Below are positions 24,007-32,094 of a stretch of DNA of 39,432 nucleotides, piece after piece. A program made the translations under genes and the position numbers. How positions within the stretch are numbered: the stretch's first letter is position 1; each line of letters starts with the position of its first letter. The stretch lies in NCBI RefSeq assembly GCF_008119785.1, contig NZ_VSFA01000068.1, positions 1 to 39,432 on the forward strand, read 5' to 3'. This DNA is from Micromonospora sp. MP36. GTDB lineage: Bacteria > Actinomycetota > Actinomycetes > Mycobacteriales > Micromonosporaceae. The notes below the pieces were generated by a model. The model was not told the origin of the DNA and searched no databases. It saw nothing but the letters and a program-made list of their open reading frames with translations.

Positions 24007-25199
24007 GGCGCCACCGCCAGCAGCAGGGGGCGGCCGGTGACCGTGCCGGACTCGACGCTGACCGGGATCCGGCGACCGGCGAACGCCGCCACGCCCGCTG
24101 GCACCATCACGGTCACCGTGGTCGGGTTGATCCGCGTGTACGGCACCGCCACGCCGCCGAAGGCGACCCGGCCCTCGGGCAGCACGTGCGCCACCGTGAG
24201 CGTGGCCTGCTGTCCCGGCTGCAGTGGTGCGCCGGCGCCGCGAACAGCGGGGGCCACCGTCAGCCCAGCTCCGGCCGTTCCGGCAGGCAGGCCCGAGGCC
24301 AGGTTGGTGACGTCCAGCGCCCGGCGGCCGGGCACCAGTTCCGCGTTCGGCAGCATCACGGTCAGGCCAGCCGCGGTGGGGTGAGCGGTCAACGCCCACG
24401 GCCCGGTGCTGCGCGTGGTGGCAGGGTCGGGCCGGCCGTCGGTGGGATCGTCCGGGTCGCCAGCGGCTCGGGACAGGGTGACGGTGACCTGCCCGCCGAG
24501 CCCGGTCACCGCGACCGAAATCTGATCGCCGAACGAGGCCGCGACGGGCGCGACACCGGCGATCCGGGGTCCGGCGGATGGACTGACCGCGATCCGGCGC
24601 TCCTGCACGGGCGGGCCGGGCGAGAAGGGCACCGGCGACGGCACGATCACGAGGCTCACTTGGTAGGCCACGGACAGCCGAAGCGACTTCAGGCCGCTGG
24701 CCCACAGCCCGGTGATGGTCTCCAGGGGCACCGTGTCCATCGTGATCCGCAACGGCTCGACGAGGCCGTCGAAGGCGTTGGCCACGACCTGGCTGACCGT
24801 CTTGGCCGGGCTGGACGTGATCAGCGTGTCCGGGCCCAGCACCGCGCGTTCGTGCAGCAGCATCATCACGGCGGTCAGCGCGTTGTGGGCCGGCGGCACC
24901 TCGTTGCCCGTGGCATTCAGCTCGCCGGGGTCGGCGGACAGCAGGTAGTGCAGCGTTAGCGCAAGGGGCGGGCGTCCCCGGCGGGTGGTCCAGCCGGTCT
25001 GCGGTGGCTCCATGTTGATCAGCGCCGGCGCCGGCGTGACCCGGTAGAGGAACCAGTTCAGCCGGGCGGTGGTGTCCTTCGGCCGGTCGAGCGGTCCGGT
25101 GCTGACTCCGATGCTGCTGCCCACCACGTCCCGGGTCATGGCGACCAGCACCTCGTCGACGCCGGTCAGTACCGGTGCGGGTGCGGGAAGGACGCTCAT
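24003..25199 (-). CDS. DUF4255 protein, tail-terminator/cap type (Afp16/Pvc16-like)
   Basis: 398 aa. The N-terminal ~190 residues are DUF4255 (also called Pvc16_N): EVLVAMTRDVVG, a NWFLYRVTPAPALIN segment, PPLALTLHYLLSA and AHNALTAVMMLLHERAVLG. The second half is made of two beta-sandwich-like repeats, each with an APPVAASFGDQ- or PLQPGQQATLTV-type opening, as in IPT/TIG-like modules. Known Afp16/Pvc16 proteins end tube growth and anchor the last sheath ring, which sets particle length. Overlaps both neighbours by ATGA. Confidence 0.88.
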   Translation of the reverse strand: MSVLPAPAPVLTGVDEVLVAMTRDVVGSSIGVSTGPLDRPKDTTARLNWFLYRVTPAPALINMEPPQTGWTTRRGRPPLALTLHYLLSADPGELNATGNEVPPAHNALTAVMMLLHERAVLGPDTLITSSPAKTVSQVVANAFDGLVEPLRITMDTVPLETITGLWASGLKSLRLSVAYQVSLVIVPSPVPFSPGPPVQERRIAVSPSAGPRIAGVAPVAASFGDQISVAVTGLGGQVTVTLSRAAGDPDDPTDGRPDPATTRSTGPWALTAHPTAAGLTVMLPNAELVPGRRALDVTNLASGLPAGTAGAGLTVAPAVRGAGAPLQPGQQATLTVAHVLPEGRVAFGGVAVPYTRINPTTVTVMVPAGVAAFAGRRIPVSVESGTVTGRPLLLAVAP

Positions 25200-26275
25200 C
25201 GGGCACCAGCCGGATTGGCCCAGGGGCCCCGGCGCGCGGTGAGCCCCCCGGCGTAGGGCGAGAGCAGGCTCAAGGGGTCGGGTGGCGCCTGGACGGGAGC
25301 CGCCTGGTGCACATGGATCTCGCCGATCGTGACCGGCGGGTGCGCCGGCAGCCCGGCGTGATGCACGGCGGTCAGATCCGGATGCGGTTCGGCCTGGCCG
25401 CCCGGCTGGGCCGGCACCGCTGCCTGCTGGGTCCGTTGTCCTACGACGTTCACGTCCGGTCCCGGAGTCTGCATCGTCTCGCCTCGGGCACGGTCCATCG
25501 GGTGCGGACCGTGCCCGGCGCCGTCGCCGAGGTCGCCGTAACTCACAGGCGGGCGGCCCGCACGTGATGTCAGCGGCGGGTCACCGCCGCGGGACTGTTC
25601 GCCTTCCCGTCCGGCAGCCGGACGGGCCCCCGGTCCGCGCTCGAGGTGGTGGCTCAGGTCGGGGCTGAGGCGGCGGCTTCGCCGATCCGCCGCGGCATCA
25701 CCGGCCACGGCATAGGCATCGAGGGTCGCCGGTAGTGCCTTGACGACCTCCACCCTGCTGGGGTGGCGAACCCGCGCGTCCCTGGCCGCTCGTGCGGTGG
25801 AAGGTATCCCTGCCGCTGGGCTGATCGGGTCGGTGTGCACGGGCAGCGCGGCGGCCCCGCGCGAGCCGGCGGTCACGTCGCCGGAGCCGGGCCGGCCTGG
25901 GAGACGCTGGGTGGTCCCGGGAGTTGATCGTTCTGTCATCGGCGGGCGCTCGCCGGCGATGTCCCAATCGGCTTGGCTCACCAGCGGTTCGGCACCATTG
26001 TCTGCCAGTGAGCGGCTGTACCTGTCCAGGGCGATCGGGGCGACCGCGGAGGACGTCGACGAACGACGGCCGCGAGCGGCCAGTGCCCGAGCCGATACGG
26101 GGACGTCGTGCCCGGCGCCGCCCCCTCGTATCACCTGTGCTGCGGACGACGGCGTCGCCGTGATCCCCGGTTGCGCAGGGACCCCCGGCGTCGCCGCCGA
26201 TGCTCGCCGCGCCGTGTCGGGCGGATGCGCCGGCGAGCTGTGATTTGGCCGGAGCGTGGGCTCAGGTAGGGTCAT
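25196..26275 (-). CDS. Disordered Pro/Ala/Arg-rich eCIS protein
   Basis: 359 aa from the ATG at 26275, which overlaps the preceding stop (ATGA); the longer frame to 26467 is antisense-like over that gene. No globular domain is visible. The body is rich in Pro, Ala, Arg, Ser and Gly, with little predicted secondary structure. The last ~45 residues contain VTIGEIHVHQAAPVQAPPDP, followed by LSLLSPYAGG. A short isoleucine-valine strand followed by a Pro run and a small terminal motif is a pattern I have seen in eCIS-linked proteins of actinobacteria. It could be a scaffold, a length-related protein or a docking tail. I cannot assign a function. Confidence 0.7.
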   Translation of the reverse strand: MTLPEPTLRPNHSSPAHPPDTARRASAATPGVPAQPGITATPSSAAQVIRGGGAGHDVPVSARALAARGRRSSTSSAVAPIALDRYSRSLADNGAEPLVSQADWDIAGERPPMTERSTPGTTQRLPGRPGSGDVTAGSRGAAALPVHTDPISPAAGIPSTARAARDARVRHPSRVEVVKALPATLDAYAVAGDAAADRRSRRLSPDLSHHLERGPGARPAAGREGEQSRGGDPPLTSRAGRPPVSYGDLGDGAGHGPHPMDRARGETMQTPGPDVNVVGQRTQQAAVPAQPGGQAEPHPDLTAVHHAGLPAHPPVTIGEIHVHQAAPVQAPPDPLSLLSPYAGGLTARRGPWANPAGAR

Positions 26276-26973
26276 CGCGCCGCTCCGGCAGCCAGCGCAG
26301 CGAGCCGGACCCGCCGCCTTTCCGGCAGAGCTTCGATGGTGCTGAGGTCCCATCCGTAGCGGGAGGCGATGAGGTGGACCTCGATGTCCACGTGGGCGAC
26401 AGCCCGGGCGACGGCTGCCACGACGAGTTGCTGCACGTCGACGTGGTGCACGACCGTCTGCTCGCACTGGATACAGGCCACGCGCACCTCACCGCACAGC
26501 GACTGCTCGGCACGGTCCAGAGCGGCGTGGGTGCGGGGGACGTCGACAGCGTCGGTCGGCCCTGCGGTGCAGCGCCGCAGCAGTTCGCTCGCTGCTGCAT
26601 CGGGATCGTCCGGCAGGCCCAGCAGGTCAGCACCGGTCGGTTCGCGCACGCCTGCGCCGGGGCCGCACCAGGCCCAGCGCGGTGCGTACGCCGGCACGTC
26701 GGCGGCACCCAGCGGCAACTCGTTCAGGGTTCTGCACGCCGGACACTCCACCACCACCTCCAGATCGCGTCCCACCACGGCGCGGTGCGCGGCGAGGAGC
26801 AAACGGTCGATCACTCCGATCGGAAGGTGGGCGCATTCCGGGACGCCGCAGGCCGTCAGCAGCACCAGCGCCTCCTCCAGCTCACTCGCGGCGTCCTCGA
26901 GCAGGCGCAGCAGCACCATCCGCGGCGGCGCGGCAAGCGTGCGCGGCAGCCGCATCACGACGTCGGGCGTCAC
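26272..26973 (-). CDS. Baseplate-type eCIS protein with two CxxC pairs
   Basis: About 233 aa if started at the GTG at 26973, which has AGAGGGG 7 bases upstream; GTG 26976 and 26994 are alternatives. It contains CPAC at residues 77-80 and CIQC at 167-170, a spacing that could bind one zinc ion shared between halves or hold two ribbons. Residues 1-60 are helical (VLLRLLEDAASELEEALVLL). The end is helical too, with VVAAVARAVAHVDIEVHLIA and SRYGWDLSTIEALPE, the latter resembling the tail of T4-type baseplate assembly proteins (gp26/gp28 class). Role by position only: eCIS assembly, between tube and cap genes. Confidence 0.7.
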   Translation of the reverse strand: MTPDVVMRLPRTLAAPPRMVLLRLLEDAASELEEALVLLTACGVPECAHLPIGVIDRLLLAAHRAVVGRDLEVVVECPACRTLNELPLGAADVPAYAPRWAWCGPGAGVREPTGADLLGLPDDPDAAASELLRRCTAGPTDAVDVPRTHAALDRAEQSLCGEVRVACIQCEQTVVHHVDVQQLVVAAVARAVAHVDIEVHLIASRYGWDLSTIEALPERRRVRLAALAAGAAR

Positions 26974-27036
26974 CACCGGACCCCTCTCTTCCACGGCGAG
27001 TTACACCATCCAGCGATGGCCGGCCGGCACCGCGGC

Positions 27037-27540
27037 CTAGATCACCAACTCCTTGGGCTCCTTCACGGAGGTGTCCCGTTCCCACCCTTCGAGCTCGATC
27101 TTGATCGACTGGATGGCTACGGCCGCGGTGGCCGCGTCAAGCGCGGGCAGAGCGGTGTACTCCGAGACCCAGCACCGGTAGAGGTGGTAGCTGAGCACCA
27201 ACTGGTTGGCCTCGTTGAAGACGTCGACCGTGACATCCTTGCGGAAGTCCGGCAGCGAAATGCCCGGGGCGGTGAAGCTGGAGACCTTGTTGGCCCAGTC
27301 CTCGAACGCGGGGTCGTGCGTGACGCCGCGATCGAACTGCACCGACGTGTACGTCGTCAGGCCCGGGCTGCGGCGATCGTGCGACGGGTCGCCACCGACG
27401 CGGTGTGACACCGGCGCGGTGCTGCGGGTGAGCGGTCCCATCTTGGAGAGACCGGCGACATAGACCTTGTCCCACTTGATTCGGAACATGTGTGTCTTGT
27501 ACGGGTCGTAACGAGTGGGATTGACGGTGAATTCGGCCAT
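27037..27540 (-). CDS. Inner tube protein (gp19-like)
   Basis: 167 aa, normal for a tube subunit. NPTRYDPYKTHMFRIKWD at the start, then a two-beta-sheet pattern with LTTYTSVQFDRGVTHDPAFE and ALDAATAAVAIQSIKIELEG (the closing strand E-G-W) match the phage T4 gp19 / Hcp-like tube family. Hexamers stack to form the hollow tube within the sheath. GGAGAGGG overlaps the end of the sheath gene, with a 7-base gap between the two genes. Only one tube gene is present, whereas Afp has several. Confidence 0.9.
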   Translation of the reverse strand: MAEFTVNPTRYDPYKTHMFRIKWDKVYVAGLSKMGPLTRSTAPVSHRVGGDPSHDRRSPGLTTYTSVQFDRGVTHDPAFEDWANKVSSFTAPGISLPDFRKDVTVDVFNEANQLVLSYHLYRCWVSEYTALPALDAATAAVAIQSIKIELEGWERDTSVKEPKELVI

Positions 27541-27547
27541 CGCCGGC

Positions 27548-29446
27548 TCAGCCCTCTCCGTTGACGATGTGCGTGATGGTGACTACGACGAACTCGGCGG
27601 GTTTGAGCGGAGCGAATCCGACCACGACGTTGACCCGGCCCAGGTCGATTTCCGTCTGCGGGTTGACGGTGCTATCGCAGGTCACGAAGAAGCTGTCGGA
27701 CTCGGCGTGGCTCTCCGACTGCTGGAAGGCCCCCTGCCGGAACAGCCCGCGCATGAATCCGGTCACCGCAAGGCGCAGTTGGCCCCACAACACGGGGTCG
27801 TTCGGTTCGAAGACGGCGAACTGGGTACCGAGGTAGAGGCTCGCTTCGATGAAGTCGGTGAGGCGGCGAAGCGGCACGTATTTGAAGGGGTCTCCGCGCA
27901 AGTCGGAGCCGGCCAGGGTTCGCGCGCCCCAGACGACCAGGCCCGCTCCGGGAAAGCTGCGCAGCACGTTGATGCCGAACGGGTTGAGCGCGCCGGAGAC
28001 CGGGTCGCTGGTGGGGTAGGCGACGCCGATGGCGCCCGCTACTCCAGCCGTCAGCCCGGCCGGCGCCTTCCACACGCCGCGCACCCCATCGGTTCTGGCC
28101 ATCACACCGGCGACGGCGCCGCAGGGCGGCAGTCCGGCGTGGGTGGAATCCGCGGTGATGAGCCGCGGCCAGTACAGGGCGCCGTGCGCACCTTGAGCGG
28201 CGAACAGGGCCGCCTTGCCGGCGGCGTTCGCTTTGGTGACGCTCGAATCCGGGTCGACCAGCAGGAAGGCGTTCTGGTCCGCGCAGTAGGCCAGTGCCGT
28301 GTTCACCTCGTCGACGTTCGCGGTCGTAACGCCGGGCAGACAGAGCAGGTTGAACCGGGGAAAGTTCAGCACGTCGAGCGCCTTCATGCCCTGCCCCTCG
28401 GCGGGGCTGACGATGCTGTCGGCCCCCACCGCCGAGCCGTCGATGCCGCCGGCGAGCCCCTTGGCCGCCGCGACCGCCGGACGGTCGGCGGCACTGCCGG
28501 AGATCTCCTTGCCGCCCGCGGCTACGCCCAGCCCAAGCATGCTGCTTGCATCGCCGGCGCCGCTCAGGCCGACGACGACCGCGCTGTCCGGGCCAGTGGT
28601 CTTGCTGGTAAGCACAAGCTTGCCCGAGCTCTTCGACGCCGTGACCGGGAAGCCGTTCGTTGCTGCGTTGATGAACGTGATCAGGTCGTCCACATCGTGC
28701 GAGTCGGCTGGGTCCTCGTCTGGCCAGAGCACGTGGTCGACCGCGGGCCCCATGTCGACGGAGATGCGCAGCGTCCGGCCCGGCAGACCGGTGACTCCGG
28801 CGGAGAGGTCCTTGCTGCCCTCGGACCGGCCGGCAGCCGCGGCGCCGGTCTCAGCGCCGCTCACCTGCGCGATGACGAGGGCGCTGCCAGCCAGCACATC
28901 TGCTACGTACCGCGGATTGCCCGGCGACATCGACAGCTCGGGCCACGTCTCCCGCGCGACCAGGGTGGCCGAGCCGGTGCCGGGGGCCCAGTTCGTGACC
29001 ACGAGAGTGAACCGGTCGCTGGGGTTAATGGCGGCGGGTGCCACCTCGACGAAGACGCCATTCTGGGCAGCGCCGGTGCCCGTCCCGTTGGCCCAGGCAC
29101 CGCGGCTACGGGCAGTCAGCGTCACAGTGATGCCGTTGACGGCCGGAAGAGCCAGCTTGGCCGCCAGAGCGTTCGCGGCCAGCGCGCGAACCACGATGGC
29201 CTGACTGCCCCCGTTCGCGAAGAAGTGCGCGACGCAGTGACCCATGGGATTGTCGCCGTTGTCGATCGGGTCGCCGAATTGGCGGACAAAATCGGCGTAG
29301 CTGTCGATTGGTGTTGGCACGTCGGGCGTCCCCTTGCGAGCCGCCCCGACGAAAGCGGTGACCGATGTCGAGACACCGGCAATGGCATGCGAGCTCGTCA
29401 TCTGCTCGACGATGTACACGCCCGGATAGGTGGTCTGCACCGCCAT
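27548..29446 (-). CDS. Contractile sheath protein
   Basis: 632 aa from the ATG at 29446, which has GGAGG 6 bases upstream; an in-frame extension to 29611 has no such site. The N-terminus QTTYPGVYIVEQM is the phage tail sheath hallmark. It continues AGVSTSVTAFVGAARKG, DSYADFVRQFGDP and AHFFANGGSQAIVVRA. The C-terminal third has LTDFIEASLYLGTQFAVFEP and DPVLWGQLRLAVTGFMRGLF, the conserved sheath C-domain that forms the inner layer, ending VVVGFAPLKPAEFVVVTITH. An insertion of ~150 residues lies in the middle (about 200-350), the usual place for extra outer domains. One sheath gene is present, against three in Afp. Confidence 0.96.
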   Translation of the reverse strand: MAVQTTYPGVYIVEQMTSSHAIAGVSTSVTAFVGAARKGTPDVPTPIDSYADFVRQFGDPIDNGDNPMGHCVAHFFANGGSQAIVVRALAANALAAKLALPAVNGITVTLTARSRGAWANGTGTGAAQNGVFVEVAPAAINPSDRFTLVVTNWAPGTGSATLVARETWPELSMSPGNPRYVADVLAGSALVIAQVSGAETGAAAAGRSEGSKDLSAGVTGLPGRTLRISVDMGPAVDHVLWPDEDPADSHDVDDLITFINAATNGFPVTASKSSGKLVLTSKTTGPDSAVVVGLSGAGDASSMLGLGVAAGGKEISGSAADRPAVAAAKGLAGGIDGSAVGADSIVSPAEGQGMKALDVLNFPRFNLLCLPGVTTANVDEVNTALAYCADQNAFLLVDPDSSVTKANAAGKAALFAAQGAHGALYWPRLITADSTHAGLPPCGAVAGVMARTDGVRGVWKAPAGLTAGVAGAIGVAYPTSDPVSGALNPFGINVLRSFPGAGLVVWGARTLAGSDLRGDPFKYVPLRRLTDFIEASLYLGTQFAVFEPNDPVLWGQLRLAVTGFMRGLFRQGAFQQSESHAESDSFFVTCDSTVNPQTEIDLGRVNVVVGFAPLKPAEFVVVTITHIVNGEG

Positions 29447-29518
29447 CGGAGTCCTCCACGTCGCTATGTGCGCCAGGCCGATCCTGTATGCGGCAGCGCC
29501 CGCGGAACGACCCGCCCG

Positions 29519-29547
29519 CGTGACGCGAACGTGACGTCGACGTGATT
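29519..29547 (-). promoter_or_regulatory. Candidate SARP operator: three 7-mers at an 11-bp period
   Basis: On the plus strand, cgtgacg lies at 29519-29525 and again at 29530-29536; cgtgatt (5 of 7 matching) lies at 29541-29547. The spacing is 11 bp exactly, the classical arrangement of SARP-binding heptamers. The region is 73 bp upstream of the sheath ATG, and a SARP gene lies just beyond. On the minus strand a TACAGGAT stretch (about 29483-29490) lies between this and the start codon and might serve as -10. A fourth cgtgacg at 29569 is out of phase. The remainder of 29447-29730 shows no other structure that I can support. Confidence 0.55.
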
Positions 29548-29730
29548 GATGTCCGTCATGCGGTGGTTCGTGACGGGTACGCGAGCCTCCACTGGGGGCC
29601 GCCCGGGACATGCGGGGCAGGATTTCTGTCCAGATCGCCAGCGTGGCCCGGACAAACGTCTACCGCTGCTGGCAGATTCGTGGGCCGAAACGGTGACCTT
29701 GATCGATGGGCGTGCGCCACTGCACAGGAT

Positions 29731-30495
29731 CTATTGCGGAAGCAGTGCTTCGCACCTGAGGGGTTGAACGAGGGCTTCCATCCCGGGACTCGGAAGCAGC
29801 CGGAGATTCTCCCAGAGCAGGTTCCGGTAGCGCAGGTACTGGTGAGCGGCCTCGACCTGGTTGCCCTGAGCAAGGTGGGCCTGAATCACCAGCCGGTGCG
29901 CGCTCTCACGCAGCGGCTCATCCCGGACGGCAAGCAGCACGATCGCCAACGCCGCCCCCGGCCGCTGCTCGGCCAGTTGCGCCGCGGCGATGGCCTCGAT
30001 GCTGAGCAGACGCAGCAGCCGCAATTCCTGACGAGCGGCCGAAAGCCAGAGCTCGTCCCAGTCCGGTAGGAGGTCCTCGCGCAGCAGGCGCAATTCGTGG
30101 CCGTCGGCTGTGTTCTTCTCGCCGATGGTGATGGCGTCGATCAACCCCCGCTGAACCCGCGCATCGACGGCCACCTCGGCGGAGAGGCTGAGCCTGTTCG
30201 TCTCCCGCCGGACCAACCCCGGCACCCGCCGTCGAACGATGGATAAGGCCCGCCGCAGGCTCGCTGCAGCCTGGGGCTGCGTGGCCTCCGCCCAGAGTGC
30301 GGCAGCCACCTGGTCGCGGGTCCGGGACCGGTCCTCCAAGGCGAGGTACGCCACCAGTCGCTCACCGGAGTGGCCAAGGTCGAGCACCGAGCCGTCCTTG
30401 ATGATGCGGAAATGCCGCAGCACCTCGACCTGCGCCGTTGTGGATTGCGAAGGATCGCTATCCGGCGACGGTTTCCGGACGACGGCGATACTCAC
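29731..30495 (-). CDS. SARP-family regulator (wHTH + BTAD), probable activator of the eCIS operon
   Basis: 254 aa from a GTG at 30495 that has GAGGTG 6 bases upstream; an ATG at 30528 is possible but lacks a ribosome-binding site. Residues about 25-105 are the OmpR-like winged helix of the AfsR/DnrI group (RLVAYLALEDRSRTRDQVAA, LWAEATQPQAAASLRRALSI). The rest is the bacterial transcriptional activation domain (DLLPDWDELWLSAARQELRL, EPLRESAHRLVIQAHLAQGN, AAHQYLRYRNLLWENLRLLP). No ATPase or TPR extension is present, so it is a small SARP. It shares orientation with the sheath gene and faces the 11-bp repeats. In Streptomyces, small regulators are commonly linked to eCIS loci. A nonlinked target cannot be excluded. 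Confidence 0.85.
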   Translation of the reverse strand: MSIAVVRKPSPDSDPSQSTTAQVEVLRHFRIIKDGSVLDLGHSGERLVAYLALEDRSRTRDQVAAALWAEATQPQAAASLRRALSIVRRRVPGLVRRETNRLSLSAEVAVDARVQRGLIDAITIGEKNTADGHELRLLREDLLPDWDELWLSAARQELRLLRLLSIEAIAAAQLAEQRPGAALAIVLLAVRDEPLRESAHRLVIQAHLAQGNQVEAAHQYLRYRNLLWENLRLLPSPGMEALVQPLRCEALLPQ

Positions 30496-30755
30496 GTCCC
30501 CCACCTCGCACCCCGACGACAGCCCCATCGGCCATGCTAGGCGCCGCAACGGAAGTGCGGACGGATGCGTCAAAAAGAAGACAGCTCCCTTACGCCCGAG
30601 GCGCGGGAGCGGTCTTCCGACATGAATGAATGCGCCGGGATTCGAACCCATCAACCAGGACCACTACATGAGCGAACCAAGCCACTGCGACCGTGCAGAA
30701 TGGCGCATCCGCGAGACATTCTGTCACGACGAGCCGGGTCTGCGCAATGATCCGA

Positions 30756-31112
30756 TCACGCGCCTTGGCCTGGTGTCGGTCTGGCGCCAGAGTCGGCCTC
30801 AGGTCGTCCTGAACTCGCGGGTCGTACATACCCACCAGAGGAATAATCCACCCGAATGATCAACTCATCCGACCTCAGATAATCGCCGTCATCGACGATG
30901 GCGTCGGTGACTACGAATTGATCGTTGCCCCACGGGTCAGGGTGACCGGTACTCGGGCCATCAGCCACCTCTGCCCTCAGCACCATGTCATCCGGCAGAC
31001 CATCCAGCGCAGCCCGTAGCTGTCCGACAGTCCACCTCTCAACGTCATGTCGGTACCGCTCGATTGGTCCATTCCACCAAGCTTCTGACAGCGGAAGGTG
31101 GCTGCTCGACAT
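30756..31112 (-). CDS. DUF6225-like protein
   Basis: 118 aa. The centre reads ERWTVGQLRAALDGLPDDMV, followed by NDQFVVTDAIVDDGDY. This WTVGQLRxAL-LPDD pattern is what I know as the DUF6225 family, small actinobacterial proteins of unknown function, often near toxin or conflict genes. The last ~25 residues (SGRPEADSGARPTPGQGA) look like read-through of a lost stop, so the native C-terminus may have ended near YVRPA. No operon partner is adjacent. Confidence 0.6.
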   Translation of the reverse strand: MSSSHLPLSEAWWNGPIERYRHDVERWTVGQLRAALDGLPDDMVLRAEVADGPSTGHPDPWGNDQFVVTDAIVDDGDYLRSDELIIRVDYSSGGYVRPASSGRPEADSGARPTPGQGA

Positions 31113-31776
31113 GAAGCGAGGCTACCTGGCGCACCTGCGCTGGACGCACAGCGTCAAGCAGACCTTGACGCAGTATGGACGCTGCCGGCACAGACTGAGT
31201 CGGCTCTCGTGTCACGGACCGCGCCCCCGGCGGACACCGCCACAGTGGCGCAGTTGACCCAACCTCGCCCGGCACGGACCCGGCTCCCGGGGTCGGAGCC
31301 GGCCACCGGCGGCCACCCCTCCCCCTCCCAGGCGAGCGGTTGACCTGACCCTGACCGGCTGCGGAGCCGGCTCCTGGACGACAGGCATGCCCTCCGCGGC
31401 CACCGCCCCCATGCTTGGGGCTTGCCCGCGCGGACCCGGCGCGCCCCTCCCTGCGCCGCGCTGCGCAGGCACGGCGCGGCCGGCTGCGGGCGACGAACCT
31501 CCACCACTCTCCCCGCTATCCCGTCTGCGGCGGCCCCGGGCTCCCCGCTCTCCGCGCCAGCCGCCGGGCATCAGGCGTGACGGCCGCAGAGCGACAGCGA
31601 CAGCGGCCGGCGCGCGCCCAGGCGGCGGCGCATGCGGCCCGTCAAGGGCCGCCTTGATGGATGTAAGGAAGGTTCTCCCACTCGGCCGGCAGCCGGCCGG
31701 GCCTCGCACGACAACGGGGTCCGGGTCGCCCAGACCACCCACCGCCTCGCCGCCGCCCCTGGGGAAGGATGACGGC
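31113..31776. other. GC-rich intergenic stretch, no supportable gene
   Basis: About 660 bases with proline/arginine-rich frames on both strands, none with a plausible domain or a good ribosome-binding site. There is a small palindrome (gagccggctcc, about 31363-31373) but no T-tract. Nothing more can be supported. Confidence 0.5.
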
Positions 31777-32094
31777 ATGGACCGCTTCGAGGGCCGGTGC
31801 TGGCTGGACTGGTGGGCGAACTCATCCACCCTGCTCGGTAGCGTCGAGGTGGCCGTCGTGATTGTCGCCGCCACCGGCGGCTGGGAGGCCGACGGTCGCC
31901 TGGTCAGCGAGAGCGACGAGGACCGCGAAGCGTTTGCATTCCTGTGCGAACTCGACCCCGTCTTCACGCTGCGATTCGAAGACGAGAGCGTTGTCCCCGT
32001 TACCGCGCATCCCACGGATGGGCATCGCCGCTTCAGCCTCACCGAGTACACCGGTCCGGTTCAGCGATCGGTCGTCAACCGCATCGTTCTGTAG
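31777..32094 (+). CDS. Small uncharacterised acidic protein
   Basis: 105 aa, ATG preceded by GGGGAAGG at a suitable distance; the frame's earlier Met residues lie in low-complexity sequence and are rejected. It is acidic and globular in appearance: MDRFEGRCWLDWWANSSTLL, then VAVVIVAATGGWEADGRLVS, SDEDREAFAFLCELDPVFTL and a closing FSLTEYTGPVQRS. The alternation of beta-strands and the length resemble small immunity-type proteins, but I do not recognise a family. It stands alone with its own site. Confidence 0.65.
   Translation: MDRFEGRCWLDWWANSSTLLGSVEVAVVIVAATGGWEADGRLVSESDEDREAFAFLCELDPVFTLRFEDESVVPVTAHPTDGHRRFSLTEYTGPVQRSVVNRIVL

Noticed and set aside
22036..25206. 1056-aa frame covering both ATPase and DUF4255 genes
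   Set aside because: The part above 24006 is low-complexity sequence in the wrong frame over the DUF4255 gene; ATGA overlap at 24003-24006 marks the true start.
30627..30710. Intact tRNA gene on the minus strand
   Set aside because: T-arm core and acceptor pairing are present, but no 4-bp D-stem at the right place and no 5-bp anticodon stem with a 7-base loop; at best a relic.
31154..31507. Minus-strand 117-aa frame and its longer relative to 32051
   Set aside because: Arg/Gly/Pro-rich with no domain; overlaps the better supported plus-strand gene at 31777-32094 in part, and has no ribosome-binding site.
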